Shown here piece after piece: positions 35,868 through 44,578 of a DNA stretch of 64,000 nt. Within the stretch, counting starts at the first letter, position 1. The number at the start of each line of letters is the position of its first letter. The position numbers were made by a program, and so were the translations under genes. The notes under the pieces were generated by a model that saw nothing but the letters and a program-made list of their open reading frames with translations, made no database searches and had not been told where the DNA came from. The stretch comes from Pedobacter yonginensis. GTDB lineage: Bacteria; Bacteroidota; Bacteroidia; Sphingobacteriales; Sphingobacteriaceae. The DNA lies in assembly GCF_003173595.1 (NCBI RefSeq), contig NZ_QGNZ01000001.1, forward strand, positions 310,001-374,000, read 5' to 3'.

Positions 35868-37295
35868 ATGAAAAAAATGTTGCTGGCAGCCTTAGTGATG
35901 CTGCTCTTTATCAATGCCAAAGCTGCTATTAATGTGCAGTTTGGCTATCTCAATGCCGCGGGGGAAACCTTGGCGATAAGCCTGAAAAATGATATGGTCA
36001 TTTCGGAAATGAAAACTTTTAAGGATTTGAAGGCTTTTACGATTTCTTCAGCATTAACAACAGGCCACTTTCTACGGATTAAAATAAATGGAGAAACCTT
36101 CGCTGATTACAAGACTAGTGGAGAAATCAAAAAATACGAGGCGAAGAACACCATCATAGAAAAAGAAATCAATATAGAACACTGGGATAGCTCTTCAGGG
36201 ACTGAGGTGCAAGTGAGTGAAGACCTTGTTAAATTTAAAATCTTGCCCATTAAGGAATCCAAAGTTATAACTGAAACTAATAGTGATGGAACAGATGGTT
36301 GCGCGGGCTGCCTGATTGCCGGTAAATACCAGGAAATTTATGCCGCCTTAGGACTTGAACAAACGCCTTTTGGACTTTATCAAAAAGGGTCAAAGACGAT
36401 TCATTTATTTTTCGACCAAGATGGTAATAGTATAGGGTCAACGGTACCGCAAGGAATTGCAAATGCTAAGTATGTGATACATATCATCTATGCCTTTTCT
36501 TCTGCTGATACTAAACCAATCCGATACTCAATTAAACAAAAATCAGGAAGCTTCAATGGATCATTAAATTTTGAGAATGAAAATATCCGCAAGGGTGGCT
36601 TAAACTTTCAGGGCGGGAAAACCTATGATGCTGCTGCTGAAAAGACATTTTTGCTCGGTACAGCTACAGATGATTTGAGTTTTGATATCATTGCAACAAA
36701 GGACGATGGTACAACAGTGAAAAAAGCGACCCTGGAAAGCTATACCATCAAAATGTCGCCGGTCTACCATGGCTCTTTTGACGTGGGGCTACTAAAAACG
36801 GATTTGATCAATCCGACCTTCAGTAATATCGCATCACCAAGTGGTAGTGGTATGGTGGTAAAACAGACCGATGCCTCTTCCAAGGGGGTGGTGACCATTA
36901 TGGCTTCCTATTATGCCTCTCCTGTAATTATTCTTCGGCATTTGCTGATGGGAAAGAAAAGTGATGTGCCCTTTTACAAACTTGGTAGCAGGAATTACCT
37001 GGATGATCATAAATTTTATGAACGCATATATCCGACTCTGGGCGTAGGTATTTCAAATAAAACTTTCGAAAACTTCTTTTACGGTTTCAATTTTGAACTC
37101 GCCAGAGGACTGAATCTTTTCGCAGGATGGCACTACGGAAAAGTAAATACTTTTGAAATGCCAGGTTTTCAAGCCGGAGTGACCGCGGTTAGCCCTGAGC
37201 AGTTTGAGTATTATAAAAATACCACATGGAAGAATCAGGGCGCGATCGGGGTGAAAATTGATGCCATGATTTTCAAAAACCTTTTTGGACTTTAG
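35868..37295 (+). CDS. Secreted protein with beta-barrel-like C-terminus
   Basis: A 475-aa protein with signal peptide (MKKMLLAALVMLLFINAKAA). The first half has beta-strand-rich repeats (SGSFNGSLNF, GGLNFQGGKTYDAA). From about residue 385 the pattern of alternating hydrophobic and Tyr/Phe residues (YPTLGVGISNKTFENFFYGF, FELARGLNLFAGWHYGKV, GAIGVKIDAMIFKNLF) suggests an outer-membrane barrel or barrel fragment. No family recognised. It begins 1 bp after the protease stop. Confidence 0.7.
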   Translation: MKKMLLAALVMLLFINAKAAINVQFGYLNAAGETLAISLKNDMVISEMKTFKDLKAFTISSALTTGHFLRIKINGETFADYKTSGEIKKYEAKNTIIEKEINIEHWDSSSGTEVQVSEDLVKFKILPIKESKVITETNSDGTDGCAGCLIAGKYQEIYAALGLEQTPFGLYQKGSKTIHLFFDQDGNSIGSTVPQGIANAKYVIHIIYAFSSADTKPIRYSIKQKSGSFNGSLNFENENIRKGGLNFQGGKTYDAAAEKTFLLGTATDDLSFDIIATKDDGTTVKKATLESYTIKMSPVYHGSFDVGLLKTDLINPTFSNIASPSGSGMVVKQTDASSKGVVTIMASYYASPVIILRHLLMGKKSDVPFYKLGSRNYLDDHKFYERIYPTLGVGISNKTFENFFYGFNFELARGLNLFAGWHYGKVNTFEMPGFQAGVTAVSPEQFEYYKNTTWKNQGAIGVKIDAMIFKNLFGL

Positions 37296-37297
37296 CG

Positions 37298-38653
37298 ATG
37301 AAATTTATCTATAAAAATCAGATCAATATCTGTATAGCTTTCGGCCTGCTCGGTTTTTTCTTTTCAGTATTGCTTTTAACAAAACACAATGGCGTAGAAA
37401 TTAGCGGAGGAAAACGCAACAGTCCTTATGGAGAGATTTATCTCTCCAATAAAGATTCGCTTGTGAGAATGGTTCTTTGCCAGCGCATCTCAAAATTAAA
37501 GGCCGAGTTGAACAAATATGAGAAAACCGATCTCAGCAAAAATGCCGAAGCTAAAAAGTACGTGGAAGAGGCCAGGCTGGCTATAAAAAATACTTACGTA
37601 GAAATCAATACACTTAGTTATGGCAACAGTGGCAAGGATTTGAAAACCTATAGCAAATACCTGTATCCTGATAAAAAGGCTTATTTATCTGCGCTTAACG
37701 ATGCCAGTTGGAAGAATGATGATAAATATTCGATTGCGGTCCCCCTGATCATTTTAGATGATTGTAAGCTTTTGACAGACTATCCTGCAAAATATACGGG
37801 ACAAAAGCTACTGCTAAAGCAACACAAGCGCGCACTGCTAATGAGTTTCATTGATGATTATCCCCAGTTTGGTTTATGGATTGTATTATCCATTGCGCAG
37901 ATGACCTTATGGTTTTTGATGCTTCCGTTACTAACCGGAAATGTCCTGAACCTGCAAAATAAATTACCTGCTGCTAACGGTATAGGTATTAATGGGATAT
38001 TGAAGAGCTTAACAATACCTGTTTTGGCCTTTGTTGTTTTTGCTTACTGCTTTTATCTTCGTCTGGCAGATGATTACGTGATTAACGATAATCACTTTTT
38101 CCAGAACTATAATTCCAGATTAGAATATTATGCTACAACAGGTTACCTGGTTTCGGCATACTGCTTTGCAACATATATTTTTCTTTCCCGTCAGATTGAC
38201 CTTTTAAACCAAAACTTTATTAGTCCCGGGACTTTACTGGTTCAAAACATTAATGATGGTTACCTTGCACTAAAAAAAGCTTTCGATAATGCCTTTTTGG
38301 CAAGCGCCATCATTCTGAGTTTAATGGTGCTCTGGGTTGGCATTACCATAAATGCAGTAAACTCAACCGAATCAATGGCCTTCTTTAGCCTGATGAATGC
38401 TAAACCAGGCATATCAAATGACTTTACTTACCTTATGGGACTTCTTCATAGCTGCCTGCTGCTCATATTCTATCTGCCCGTTAAATTGAAATTTGATAGC
38501 CTGGAAATTACCCAGCCTCAGTCTGGAGCAGGGAGTCCGGTAAAAACAGTTTTCTCTTCACTTGCTGAATCCTTAAAAACCTTGCTAATTACTGCATCCC
38601 CGATTCTTGCCGGATTTGCTCAGGAACTTTTCAAGTTACTCTTAAAACCTTAG
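37298..38653 (+). CDS. Multi-pass inner-membrane protein of the protease operon
   Basis: A 451-aa protein with an N-terminal anchor (about 8-28), a periplasmic helical domain (30-180), then about five hydrophobic segments (near 186-210, 225-250, 275-295, 330-352, 370-392). The C-terminus is amphipathic. No family recognised. It starts 2 bp after the barrel-like gene and is followed by a strong terminator. With the protease and secreted partner it could form a sensor spanning the envelope. Confidence 0.72.
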   Translation: MKFIYKNQINICIAFGLLGFFFSVLLLTKHNGVEISGGKRNSPYGEIYLSNKDSLVRMVLCQRISKLKAELNKYEKTDLSKNAEAKKYVEEARLAIKNTYVEINTLSYGNSGKDLKTYSKYLYPDKKAYLSALNDASWKNDDKYSIAVPLIILDDCKLLTDYPAKYTGQKLLLKQHKRALLMSFIDDYPQFGLWIVLSIAQMTLWFLMLPLLTGNVLNLQNKLPAANGIGINGILKSLTIPVLAFVVFAYCFYLRLADDYVINDNHFFQNYNSRLEYYATTGYLVSAYCFATYIFLSRQIDLLNQNFISPGTLLVQNINDGYLALKKAFDNAFLASAIILSLMVLWVGITINAVNSTESMAFFSLMNAKPGISNDFTYLMGLLHSCLLLIFYLPVKLKFDSLEITQPQSGAGSPVKTVFSSLAESLKTLLITASPILAGFAQELFKLLLKP

Positions 38654-38680
38654 CCAAATAGTCTGCCCTATTAAATTTTT

Positions 38681-38720
38681 AGCCCTATTACAAGCTTAGC
38701 GTCTGTAATAGGGCTTTTTG
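38681..38720 (+). terminator. Strong rho-independent terminator
   Basis: AGCCCTATTACA (38681-38692) pairs perfectly with TGTAATAGGGCT (38704-38715), followed by a T tract. It closes the protease operon. Confidence 0.9.
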
Positions 38721-39600
38721 TTTTCTCGCCTGCCAGCACACAATCCCTAGTATAATCAAATGGTCTTCAGTTTTTTGTGTAGGCCTGTTCATTCACTTTC
38801 TTACCAGCCTATCAATACTCTTTTTTTGGTAGAGTGAAAGGAGTTCAAGCATTTGATTAATCTGCTTGCTTGCTATTGGATAAGCCTTTCTGTTTTAAAT
38901 TTTCAAATATTTCATGCATATAATTATTAAATAGGGTTAATTGAATAATCCAGAGTACGTTGACCCCCGTCTCACCGGAAATAAATTTGTTGTTAAGTTT
39001 TGCTTTTCTGCATTTTAGTAAATTGGCGGAAATGGGTCAAATGAACTGTTTTGTGCACTATCTGGGGATTATTCCAAAAGTGGCCACTTGTTTTTCTGCA
39101 AAGTGGCCATTTTTTTCGGTTCAAAATGACAAGTGTTTTCGCTTAAAAGTGGCCACTCGGCTCATTTTAAGCGGTTTTAAGGCTTATTTAAAGCCAGCTT
39201 GATTCAATGATTGTTTTTGTGCTCAAGGCAGCTTCAGCGGAGCGCTAAAGCGTTTAAAAATGGTTTTTTTAGAAAGAGTGTTGCTGGAGTTTTTTGTCTG
39301 TCGGTTTTAGGATGTAATCTTTCCCCAGAACAGCTTTATTGACTGGATAATCATATCCGGGATGCCGTGGGGTGAAGTTTTGTGCGGATGGGAGGCAGAG
39401 CATTGACAAAATTTCTTTTGCGGTGGTTCTGATAGGAATGGATATATTTGGGACTCTTCTCAAGATGTCCTGCTCAAAGTCGGGCTAATCTACGGGTGTA
39501 CAGTTTGGAACGGAATCCTCTGTCTACTATTGCCGAAATCCCCAGGTATAACCTCTGAGTTTTTAAGCAAGATCAAAAAGAAAATCAACAGAAAATAGCA
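38721..39600. other. Noncoding region with IS21-like end sequences
   Basis: No credible gene. The stretch 39000-39160 has repeated GTGGCCACTT/AAGTGGCCA units and TTGGCGGAAATGGGTCAA, resembling the noncoding ends of IS21-family elements in this phylum. No istA or istB is present, so at most a remnant. A 64-codon minus-strand frame (39269-39463) is not convincing. Confidence 0.4.
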
Positions 39601-39955
39601 GATTACTGATCCTTTGTAACGCTCAGATTCCTGAAATATCCTTCCGTGCCAATATCCGCCCAAAGCCCTAAGCCTCCTGTTTGGCCTACACCATTTTCAT
39701 TTTGTTTACAATAAAGTTGGGGTTTTTGCTCCCATTGATATAATGCTTTGCGGTTTCACCTTTGACCACAATCTTCATTTCAATCCATCTATTTGGCGCA
39801 ATATCTTCGTAGGTCTCAAATTCTCAGGGATTGGTTTTCCTGGAATGGTTAAACTTAAAATCCGAATAGGAAAAATATTTTACAGATCGGTTTCTTCTAA
39901 TCTGGTTATCGGATATGCCGTTGGTAGGACGGAGGTAAATGCCTTCGAACTTTGA
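39600..39955 (-). pseudogene. Decayed LamG/DUF1080-like gene
   Basis: Read on the minus strand, the sequence gives FEGIYLRPTNGISDNQIRRN, then YEDIAPNRWIEMKIVVKGETA and YINGSKNPNFIVNK, and after a frameshift LWADIGTEGYFRNLSVTKDQ. This is the pattern of a concanavalin-fold (LamG/DUF1080-like) family. There are several in-frame stops and at least one frameshift, so it is dead. Confidence 0.65.
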
Positions 39956-39957
39956 GT

Positions 39958-40098
39958 GTGTTCTAAATTCTTCGTACAACGGTTCTCACTTTTCCGAAAA
40001 ACTAGATTCTTATATAAAACCTTTGCTCTTGAAGTCATCGACAATTGGCTCGATGACCTGTAAGAAAGCACTTAAGTGTTCAAAGAATTCCTCTGAGG
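39958..40098 (-). repeat. Decayed copy of the island right-end segment
   Basis: Aligns without gaps to 43891-44031 with about 18 differences in 141 bp. It encodes the C-terminal part of the same peptide (EEFFEHLSAFLQVIEPIVDD...), but a stop lies just upstream and no ATG remains. It may mark the old end of a related element. Confidence 0.7.
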
Positions 40099-40528
40099 GA
40101 CCATTTAGTAGCTGTTAGGGCATACTCGTGCCTTATCTAAACTGGTCCTATTGAATTTTTTTTAGATTTCTAAACAAATCAACCCCACCCATTTCTGTGG
40201 TTTTTGGTAAAAGACTTAATTAACATACTAGAAGGGACCTATATAATATAGAAAGCCCAAAGGTGGCTTCCATTTAAATCAAGATGAAAGGAATTAAAAA
40301 CATATAGATTACAGCTCTAGGATTGATATATGTGTTATAACGTGATTCGTTTTATTTACCGAAATATCGAATCGAGATATAATCGGAGCAAATATTCAGA
40401 TCTGACTTGAAAATTTTTGATCGCTTATCTGTTCATTTCAGATCGAATTATCACATTCATACCTCCTCGAATTTCCAAATTCAATTTCAATTTGCTAAAT
40501 TGTTAATACAAATCACTCAACTATATTT
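40099..40528. other. Noncoding region left of the IS110 gene
   Basis: About 430 bp, AT-rich, no gene. If the IS110 element carries its noncoding RNA on the 5' side, it would lie in the right part of this region or in 40528-40696. Confidence 0.3.
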
Positions 40529-40639
40529 ATGACTATTTTTGGGATAGACTTAAGCAAGAATTTAGTTCGAACTATAGATAAAATTAAGTCCAAAAATGAA
40601 TACTTAAATATAGAAGAAGCGACCTATGTAACCTTTTAG
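40529..40639 (+). CDS. Doubtful 36-aa frame resembling an IS110 N-terminus
   Basis: Starts MTIFGIDLSKNLVRTIDK. The FGIDLSKN stretch looks like the first strand of IS110 DEDD transposases (FIGIDVGKAS in the next gene), so it could be a fragment of a second IS110 copy, or chance. Confidence 0.2.
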   Translation: MTIFGIDLSKNLVRTIDKIKSKNEYLNIEEATYVTF

Positions 40640-40696
40640 ATAATAAGATCTGCTAAGCAAATAAAGGACTTTGGAGTGATTTTTTAATCTATTTTC

Positions 40697-41731
40697 ATGA
40701 TAGAACAAAAGATTGGTCTGATCAAATACTTTATCGGCATTGACGTTGGAAAGGCCAGTTTCAACTATTGTCTAAGATATGGAGGTGGAACTGTTGTAAA
40801 TGGGAAGGCAGCAAATAATGTTGAATCGATTAAGGAATTTGTACTGACGCTCAAACAGATACCCGGCTTCAAATTGGGCCACGCGATATTCGGTATGGAA
40901 ATGACTGGGGTTTACGGTTTAGTCCTTATGAATACCTTGGTAAAACTCAAAGCAAAGGTTGTTGTTGAGCCTGCGCTTAGGATCAAAAACTCATTGGGGA
41001 TAATCCGTGGCAAAAATGACAAATTAGATGCAGCGAGGATTTCTAGATTCTTGATCAAGAATCTGACAGAACTTAAGCTTTGGATACCTCGTCGAACAAT
41101 CATAAACCAACTTAGCAGTTTGTCAACGTTAAGAGAAAGAATGGTTAAGGTCAGGACGCTCATGAATACTCCGTTGAATGAGGATGATGGTTTTGTGGAC
41201 CATGAAATTTCAAAAACGAACATTGAACTTTGCAGTCCATCACTCATCCTTCTTGAACAATTGGTGCTGGATATAGACAATAAAATCAAGCAAAGTTGGA
41301 TGGAGGACGAACGATGCAGAAGATTTATGGAAATTATGCTTTCAGTCCGTGGAATTGGAGATGTGACAGCATTACAAATACTGATCCACACAAATGAGTT
41401 CAAATCGATTCAAACGGCAAGAACTTTTGCATCGTACTGTGGGGTGGCGCCATTTGACCATGATTCTGGCATAAGCGTAAAAAAGAAGTCTAGGGTTTCT
41501 GCAATATCAAATAAGCGAATCAAATCTTTACTTCACAATGGGGTTAGAGCATGTATCGCGAATGATCCTGAAATAAAGGCGTATTACAAGCGAAGGGTTG
41601 AAGTAGATGGAAAGAATAAGATGTCTATGATGAATGCCGTGAAATTTAAGCTTATATGCCGAGTATTCGCTTGTATAAGGGGGAACAGACTGTTCGATAA
41701 AAATTACGGCGGCAAGAAACCTATCCAATGA
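40697..41731 (+). CDS. IS110-family DEDD transposase
   Basis: A 344-aa transposase. The N-terminal RuvC-like DEDD domain starts with FIGIDVGKASFNY, followed by GMEMTGVYG, and RGKNDKLDAARIS carries further acidic residues. The C-terminal Transposase_20 domain contains SVRGIGDVTALQIL and ARTFASYCGVAPFDHDSG with the serine region conserved in the family. Length is normal and there is no interruption, so the element may be active. The IS ends cannot be fixed because IS110 members lack clear inverted repeats. Confidence 0.92.
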   Translation: MIEQKIGLIKYFIGIDVGKASFNYCLRYGGGTVVNGKAANNVESIKEFVLTLKQIPGFKLGHAIFGMEMTGVYGLVLMNTLVKLKAKVVVEPALRIKNSLGIIRGKNDKLDAARISRFLIKNLTELKLWIPRRTIINQLSSLSTLRERMVKVRTLMNTPLNEDDGFVDHEISKTNIELCSPSLILLEQLVLDIDNKIKQSWMEDERCRRFMEIMLSVRGIGDVTALQILIHTNEFKSIQTARTFASYCGVAPFDHDSGISVKKKSRVSAISNKRIKSLLHNGVRACIANDPEIKAYYKRRVEVDGKNKMSMMNAVKFKLICRVFACIRGNRLFDKNYGGKKPIQ

Positions 41732-41845
41732 AAAGATCGTTTGATTTCAATGTTTACAACCGCTATCTGATTATTTTGGATTCATAAAGAGTTCTATAGC
41801 ATCGCCAACCTCTCTTGAATCGCTAATGTTCTATATTTAAGTACC

Positions 41846-42180
41846 ATGCCACGAAGAAAAAAAGTTGATATAAAGCCGGATGGTTTAGCTGCATCCTTAG
41901 ATGCGGAAGTGTTCCGTGAATCGCGTGGTCTCGTGTAGTTCCTTCCTGCTGATGAGCACGAAAGTGTATAAGGTCAAGGTGTTGGCGTTATCGAAGCGGC
42001 AAACAAATGGGATGAAAAATTAAAAGCACATCTTAAAAACGCTCGCATGATGATCCTGTTGTAATTTATGTGAAAGAGCCTTTGTCCAAGCCTGCAGAAT
42101 TAATTAGCTCAAAAACACGGGAGCAAAATATTGCAAATTCTGAGGCTCAGTTTTATACATCTAAAGTTCGAAAGAGGTAA
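41846..42180 (+). pseudogene. Decayed gene, possibly mobile-element backbone
   Basis: Starts MPRRKKVDIKPDGLAASLDA and stops after 30 codons. Protein-like sequence then continues in shifted frames (VIEAANKWDEKLKAHLKNA, then VVIYVKEPLSKPAELISSKT to FYTSKVRKR, stop at 42178). Stops and a frameshift show it is broken. I do not recognise the family. Confidence 0.5.
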
Positions 42181-42253
42181 AAAAACTATTACCTAGAGGT
42201 GATTATAGCCATTGTGCCGCCCTTCCATTCACCTAGAATGTTAGATTTGCAGA

Positions 42254-42694
42254 ATGTCTATCTCGCGTAATTTAATGGCCACACTTAGTGTAATGGCTTT
42301 CTCCGCACTGAACTGTTCTAGTCAAAGCGGCTGTTTTGTGCCTGTTGCAGGCAGTGCTGGAAGAAGTTCTGTAGATAAAATCTATACTGACCCTCAGCCT
42401 GGAGAGCCAGCTGGAAAATTTTATACTACCGCAAATTCATATATGTTGACTTGCGCCCCAGGCGCATATAGTTATGCTGCAAATGTAGTGGACGCTTCTC
42501 CAGCAACAGGATGTTGGGTTGATTATAAAAATGATGGTAGCCCAACCCAGTTTCCCAACAATTATTACCAAAATGGAAAGGTGGTAAACTTCACAATTCA
42601 ATATTGCCCTATTGACAATTTATTGCCATACGCTTTTGTATTGTTCGCAGGGATGGGAGTTTTTTTATTGAGGGCAAAAAATAATTTTGGTTAG
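42254..42694 (+). CDS. Secreted protein with C-terminal CPIDN/TM/basic tail
   Basis: A 146-aa protein with an N-terminal signal (NLMATLSVMAFSALNCSSQ), a small Cys-containing extracytoplasmic domain, and a C-terminus made of CPIDN, a hydrophobic helix (LLPYAFVLFAGMGVFLL) and a basic end (RAKNNFG). This tripartite tail resembles PEP-CTERM-like sorting signals. No exosortase gene is in the window. The function of the body is unknown. Confidence 0.6.
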   Translation: MSISRNLMATLSVMAFSALNCSSQSGCFVPVAGSAGRSSVDKIYTDPQPGEPAGKFYTTANSYMLTCAPGAYSYAANVVDASPATGCWVDYKNDGSPTQFPNNYYQNGKVVNFTIQYCPIDNLLPYAFVLFAGMGVFLLRAKNNFG

Positions 42695-42877
42695 TTACTC
42701 GTTAAAATACCACTGAATTGCTCCGATAATTGCTAGCAGTACTACAGCTAAAATAGCACTCCTCAGCGTAGCAGTTTGCCATTTTTCCTGAGTATCGTAA
42801 TGCCTTCCTGTTTTGCCAAAACCAATTTGTTTGTGAAATATGCTAAAGACAAGGATTACGAATAGCGCTGATCTCAT
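42695..42877 (-). CDS. Small two-helix membrane protein
   Basis: A 60-aa frame with an N-terminal hydrophobic helix (MRSALFVILVFSIF) and a second one near the C-terminus (SAILAVVLLAIIGAIQWYF), joined by a charged loop. It is convergent and directly adjacent to the preceding gene. Composition supports a real membrane protein; function unknown. Confidence 0.45.
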   Translation of the reverse strand: MRSALFVILVFSIFHKQIGFGKTGRHYDTQEKWQTATLRSAILAVVLLAIIGAIQWYFNE

Positions 42878-42969
42878 AGATGCAAAATAGAAAAATTTGG
42901 CACAAAATTAAAGCCCTAGTTTTTGGCGGGGGCTTAACAATTCTCTTTTATCCAATTCCAAAAATAATC

Positions 42970-43173
42970 CTAAGTTATATTCATGCTTTTCAAATTTGTA
43001 CTTACATGAAAAAAAGGAATGTCCATGTCAGTATCTCTAAATATAATAGACCTAGTGCAGCCCGGACATTTCCATTTATCGTGAGAAGCTTCTGTTGACT
43101 TGTATTTACATCCGTTTGATTCAAGAAATCTTTTCCAACATTTAACTTGAATCGGCCGATCCTCACCCATCAA
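42970..43173 (-). pseudogene. HicA-like toxin fragment
   Basis: A 67-aa frame with VKCWKRFLESNGCKYKSTEASHDKW-type sequence, here only up to the strand where the catalytic-type His lies (EASHDKW), followed by RSIIFRDTDMDIPFFHVSTN. This resembles the YcfA/HicA toxin fold of Bacteroidota. The C-terminal helix is missing, so it is probably inactive. It lies downstream of a HicB-like fragment on the same strand. Confidence 0.4.
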
Positions 43174-43305
43174 AACGCTACAAGGCTTTCGTGTATAACT
43201 GTGTTTTCGGGCAAATCAAAATCTTTTAAAATACCCTCCTTGTCTACGTGAGCAGAAGTGCTCAATTTGGTTCTAAAAACTGCCTAGCATCCCAACCCAA
43301 GTCTT

Positions 43306-43677
43306 TTAGATCATATATAACTTAGATAAAGGCTGCTCGAGTAGTGTTTGACAGAAATCGGGTAAGATGGCTTTACTAATCATTTGTCTTGCTTCATTAA
43401 CATCATTGCCATAAGCGCTTAAACCTAATGATGGAATGTAAATAATATAATGCCCGTCTTGTTCGAAATCAATAGCTTTAACTTCACCGTTTATTGATTG
43501 GTTATGTTTATTGTACGGAATTTGCAGGATATGGGGAGAGGGAAAGCCATTCGCACCATTACAAAGATCACCTAAGGCTTGCGGGACGCCGTGGGAAAGA
43601 GCAATGTGTGCAGTTCCCAAATTCAGGCCATTTAAAAGTACAATTCTAGATCTAGCGAGATTTCGATTTTGTCTCAC
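43306..43677 (-). pseudogene. HicB-like antitoxin fragment
   Basis: The part from about residue 55 (NGEVKAIDFEQDGHYIIYIP, then SLGLSAYGNDVNEARQMISK) has the HicB-like strand-strand-helix pattern. The first 50 residues do not fit, and after the stop a shifted frame continues (DLKDLGWDARQFLEPN), suggesting a frameshift near the C-terminus. It is probably a decayed partner of the HicA-like fragment. Confidence 0.35.
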
Positions 43678-43890
43678 CTATCTCCAGGTAAGCTTTCAGT
43701 TCTTGGTAATCCATTTGAAGTAATTCTCTAATTTTAGGTCGGCAACAAATTCAAATGTCATGTACATATTTTCAGAGCTTAAGTCCAAAATGACTTGATT
43801 AATCCTAGCGAAATCTATAGTCAATTAATTGGTTCAACTTTGTCATCGAAAAAAAGCGAAACTACTCCCATCCATATTTGCCAAGTTTTT

Positions 43891-44031
43891 GTGTTCTAAA
43901 TTTTTAGTACAACGGTTGCCGCTTTTCCGAAAAACTAGATTTTTATATAAATCCCTTACTCTTCAAGTCATCAACAATTGGCCCGAGAACCTGTAAGAAA
44001 GCACTTAAGTGTTCAAAGTATTCCTCCGAGA
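43891..44031 (-). repeat. Right-end segment repeated at 39958-40098
   Basis: The 141-bp intact copy of the repeat (about 18 differences, no gaps). It encodes the C-terminal two thirds of the 36-aa frame at 43943-44053. Confidence 0.7.
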
Positions 44032-44053
44032 GGGTACCACTATTAAGATTCAT
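43943..44053 (-). CDS. 36-aa peptide overlapping the element-borne recombinase tail
   Basis: ATG 44053 opens a 36-codon frame (MNLNSGTLSEEYFEHLSAFL, then QVLGPIVDDLKSKGFI, stop). In the rejoined circular island its start lies 11 bp before the end of the recombinase gene, so the two would be translationally coupled only after excision. Conservation of the coding frame in the decayed copy at 39958 supports a real peptide. A role as an excision factor is speculation. Confidence 0.5.
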   Translation of the reverse strand: MNLNSGTLSEEYFEHLSAFLQVLGPIVDDLKSKGFI

Positions 44054-44098
44054 GTTTTGAATTTCCAAAGGCTTGCTCGTAAAGAAGCAGGCCTTTTT
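44043..44098 (-). other. Detached native C-terminus of the serine recombinase
   Basis: Read leftwards from the core, the frame gives GLLLYEQAFGNSKHES, then TAA at 44043-44045. It is in the same frame as the recombinase when 4676-4688 is overlaid on 44086-44098 (offset 39410). The EQ motif aligns with the same residues in the chimeric copy. Confidence 0.8.
44086..44098. repeat. attR core direct repeat
   Basis: Right copy of AGCAGGCCTTTTT; an extra T and chromosomal sequence follow. The imperfect hairpin GGCTTGCTCG...AGCAGGCC here resembles the tRNA terminator. Confidence 0.85.
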
Positions 44099-44578
44099 TA
44101 TTCATTTCCAGTGCGTTAGCGTATAAGGCTGGGTGAATGTATTAGTTTTAAATGAACCCTACCGTAGGCAAGACTTTCTTTCTCAAAACATGCAGTTGCG
44201 TGCCCTTGAAAGGTATCACCTTATTCATAGACATCAACATTAGGAAGAAATCGTAGAACGCTTTCGATTATGGATTCCATTGTCACTTTTTGCTCTTAGA
44301 TTAAGTTAAGTTCGGATTCTAGGATTGCTTGATAATAATCACCAGTAAAGGTCGGTTTATTTCACTACTGTAAAGTATTGTTAAGTTAACACTTTTAGTC
44401 GTATCGAAGCAGGTGATTTCCTTAATATTCCGTTTAAACTGACCCGCATATTTTAACAATTTCATAATTCTATCTGACAACACCCCTAACGCCTATGCCA
44501 CATCTTTGTGCGGTAATAAGGCATTTCCTTTTTGATGTGCTAAAAAGCAATCCACCAAACAAACTTAACTACTCATTC
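44099..44578. other. Chromosomal spacer right of the island
   Basis: About 480 bp before the first SusC gene. It probably contains the PUL promoter; no clear TAnnTTTG box or other element was picked out. Confidence 0.4.

Larger units (their letters stand above)
4676..44098. mobile_element. Genomic island inserted in the tRNA-Leu(GAG) terminator
   Basis: The island is bounded by AGCAGGCCTTTTT at 4676-4688 and 44086-44098. Joining the outer sides rebuilds an uninterrupted tRNA-Leu terminator with a T tract. Joining the inner sides rebuilds a serine recombinase gene with a normal-looking C-terminus (NEKGLLLYEQAFGNSKHES, then stop). The recombinase lies at the left end facing outwards. Cargo includes Hachiman-like genes, a motor/tubulin/actin operon, a protease trio and an IS110 copy. 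No relaxase, coupling protein or Tra genes were seen, so it is an integrative island without visible conjugation genes. Many island genes look richer in G+C than the flanks. Confidence 0.9.

Noticed and set aside
43511..43723. Plus-strand 70-aa frame opposite the HicB-like fragment
   Set aside because: No recognisable family and it overlaps a decayed region; likely chance.
4676..44098. Integrative conjugative element
   Set aside because: No relaxase, coupling protein or Tra-type genes were seen; at most a mobilisable or defective island.
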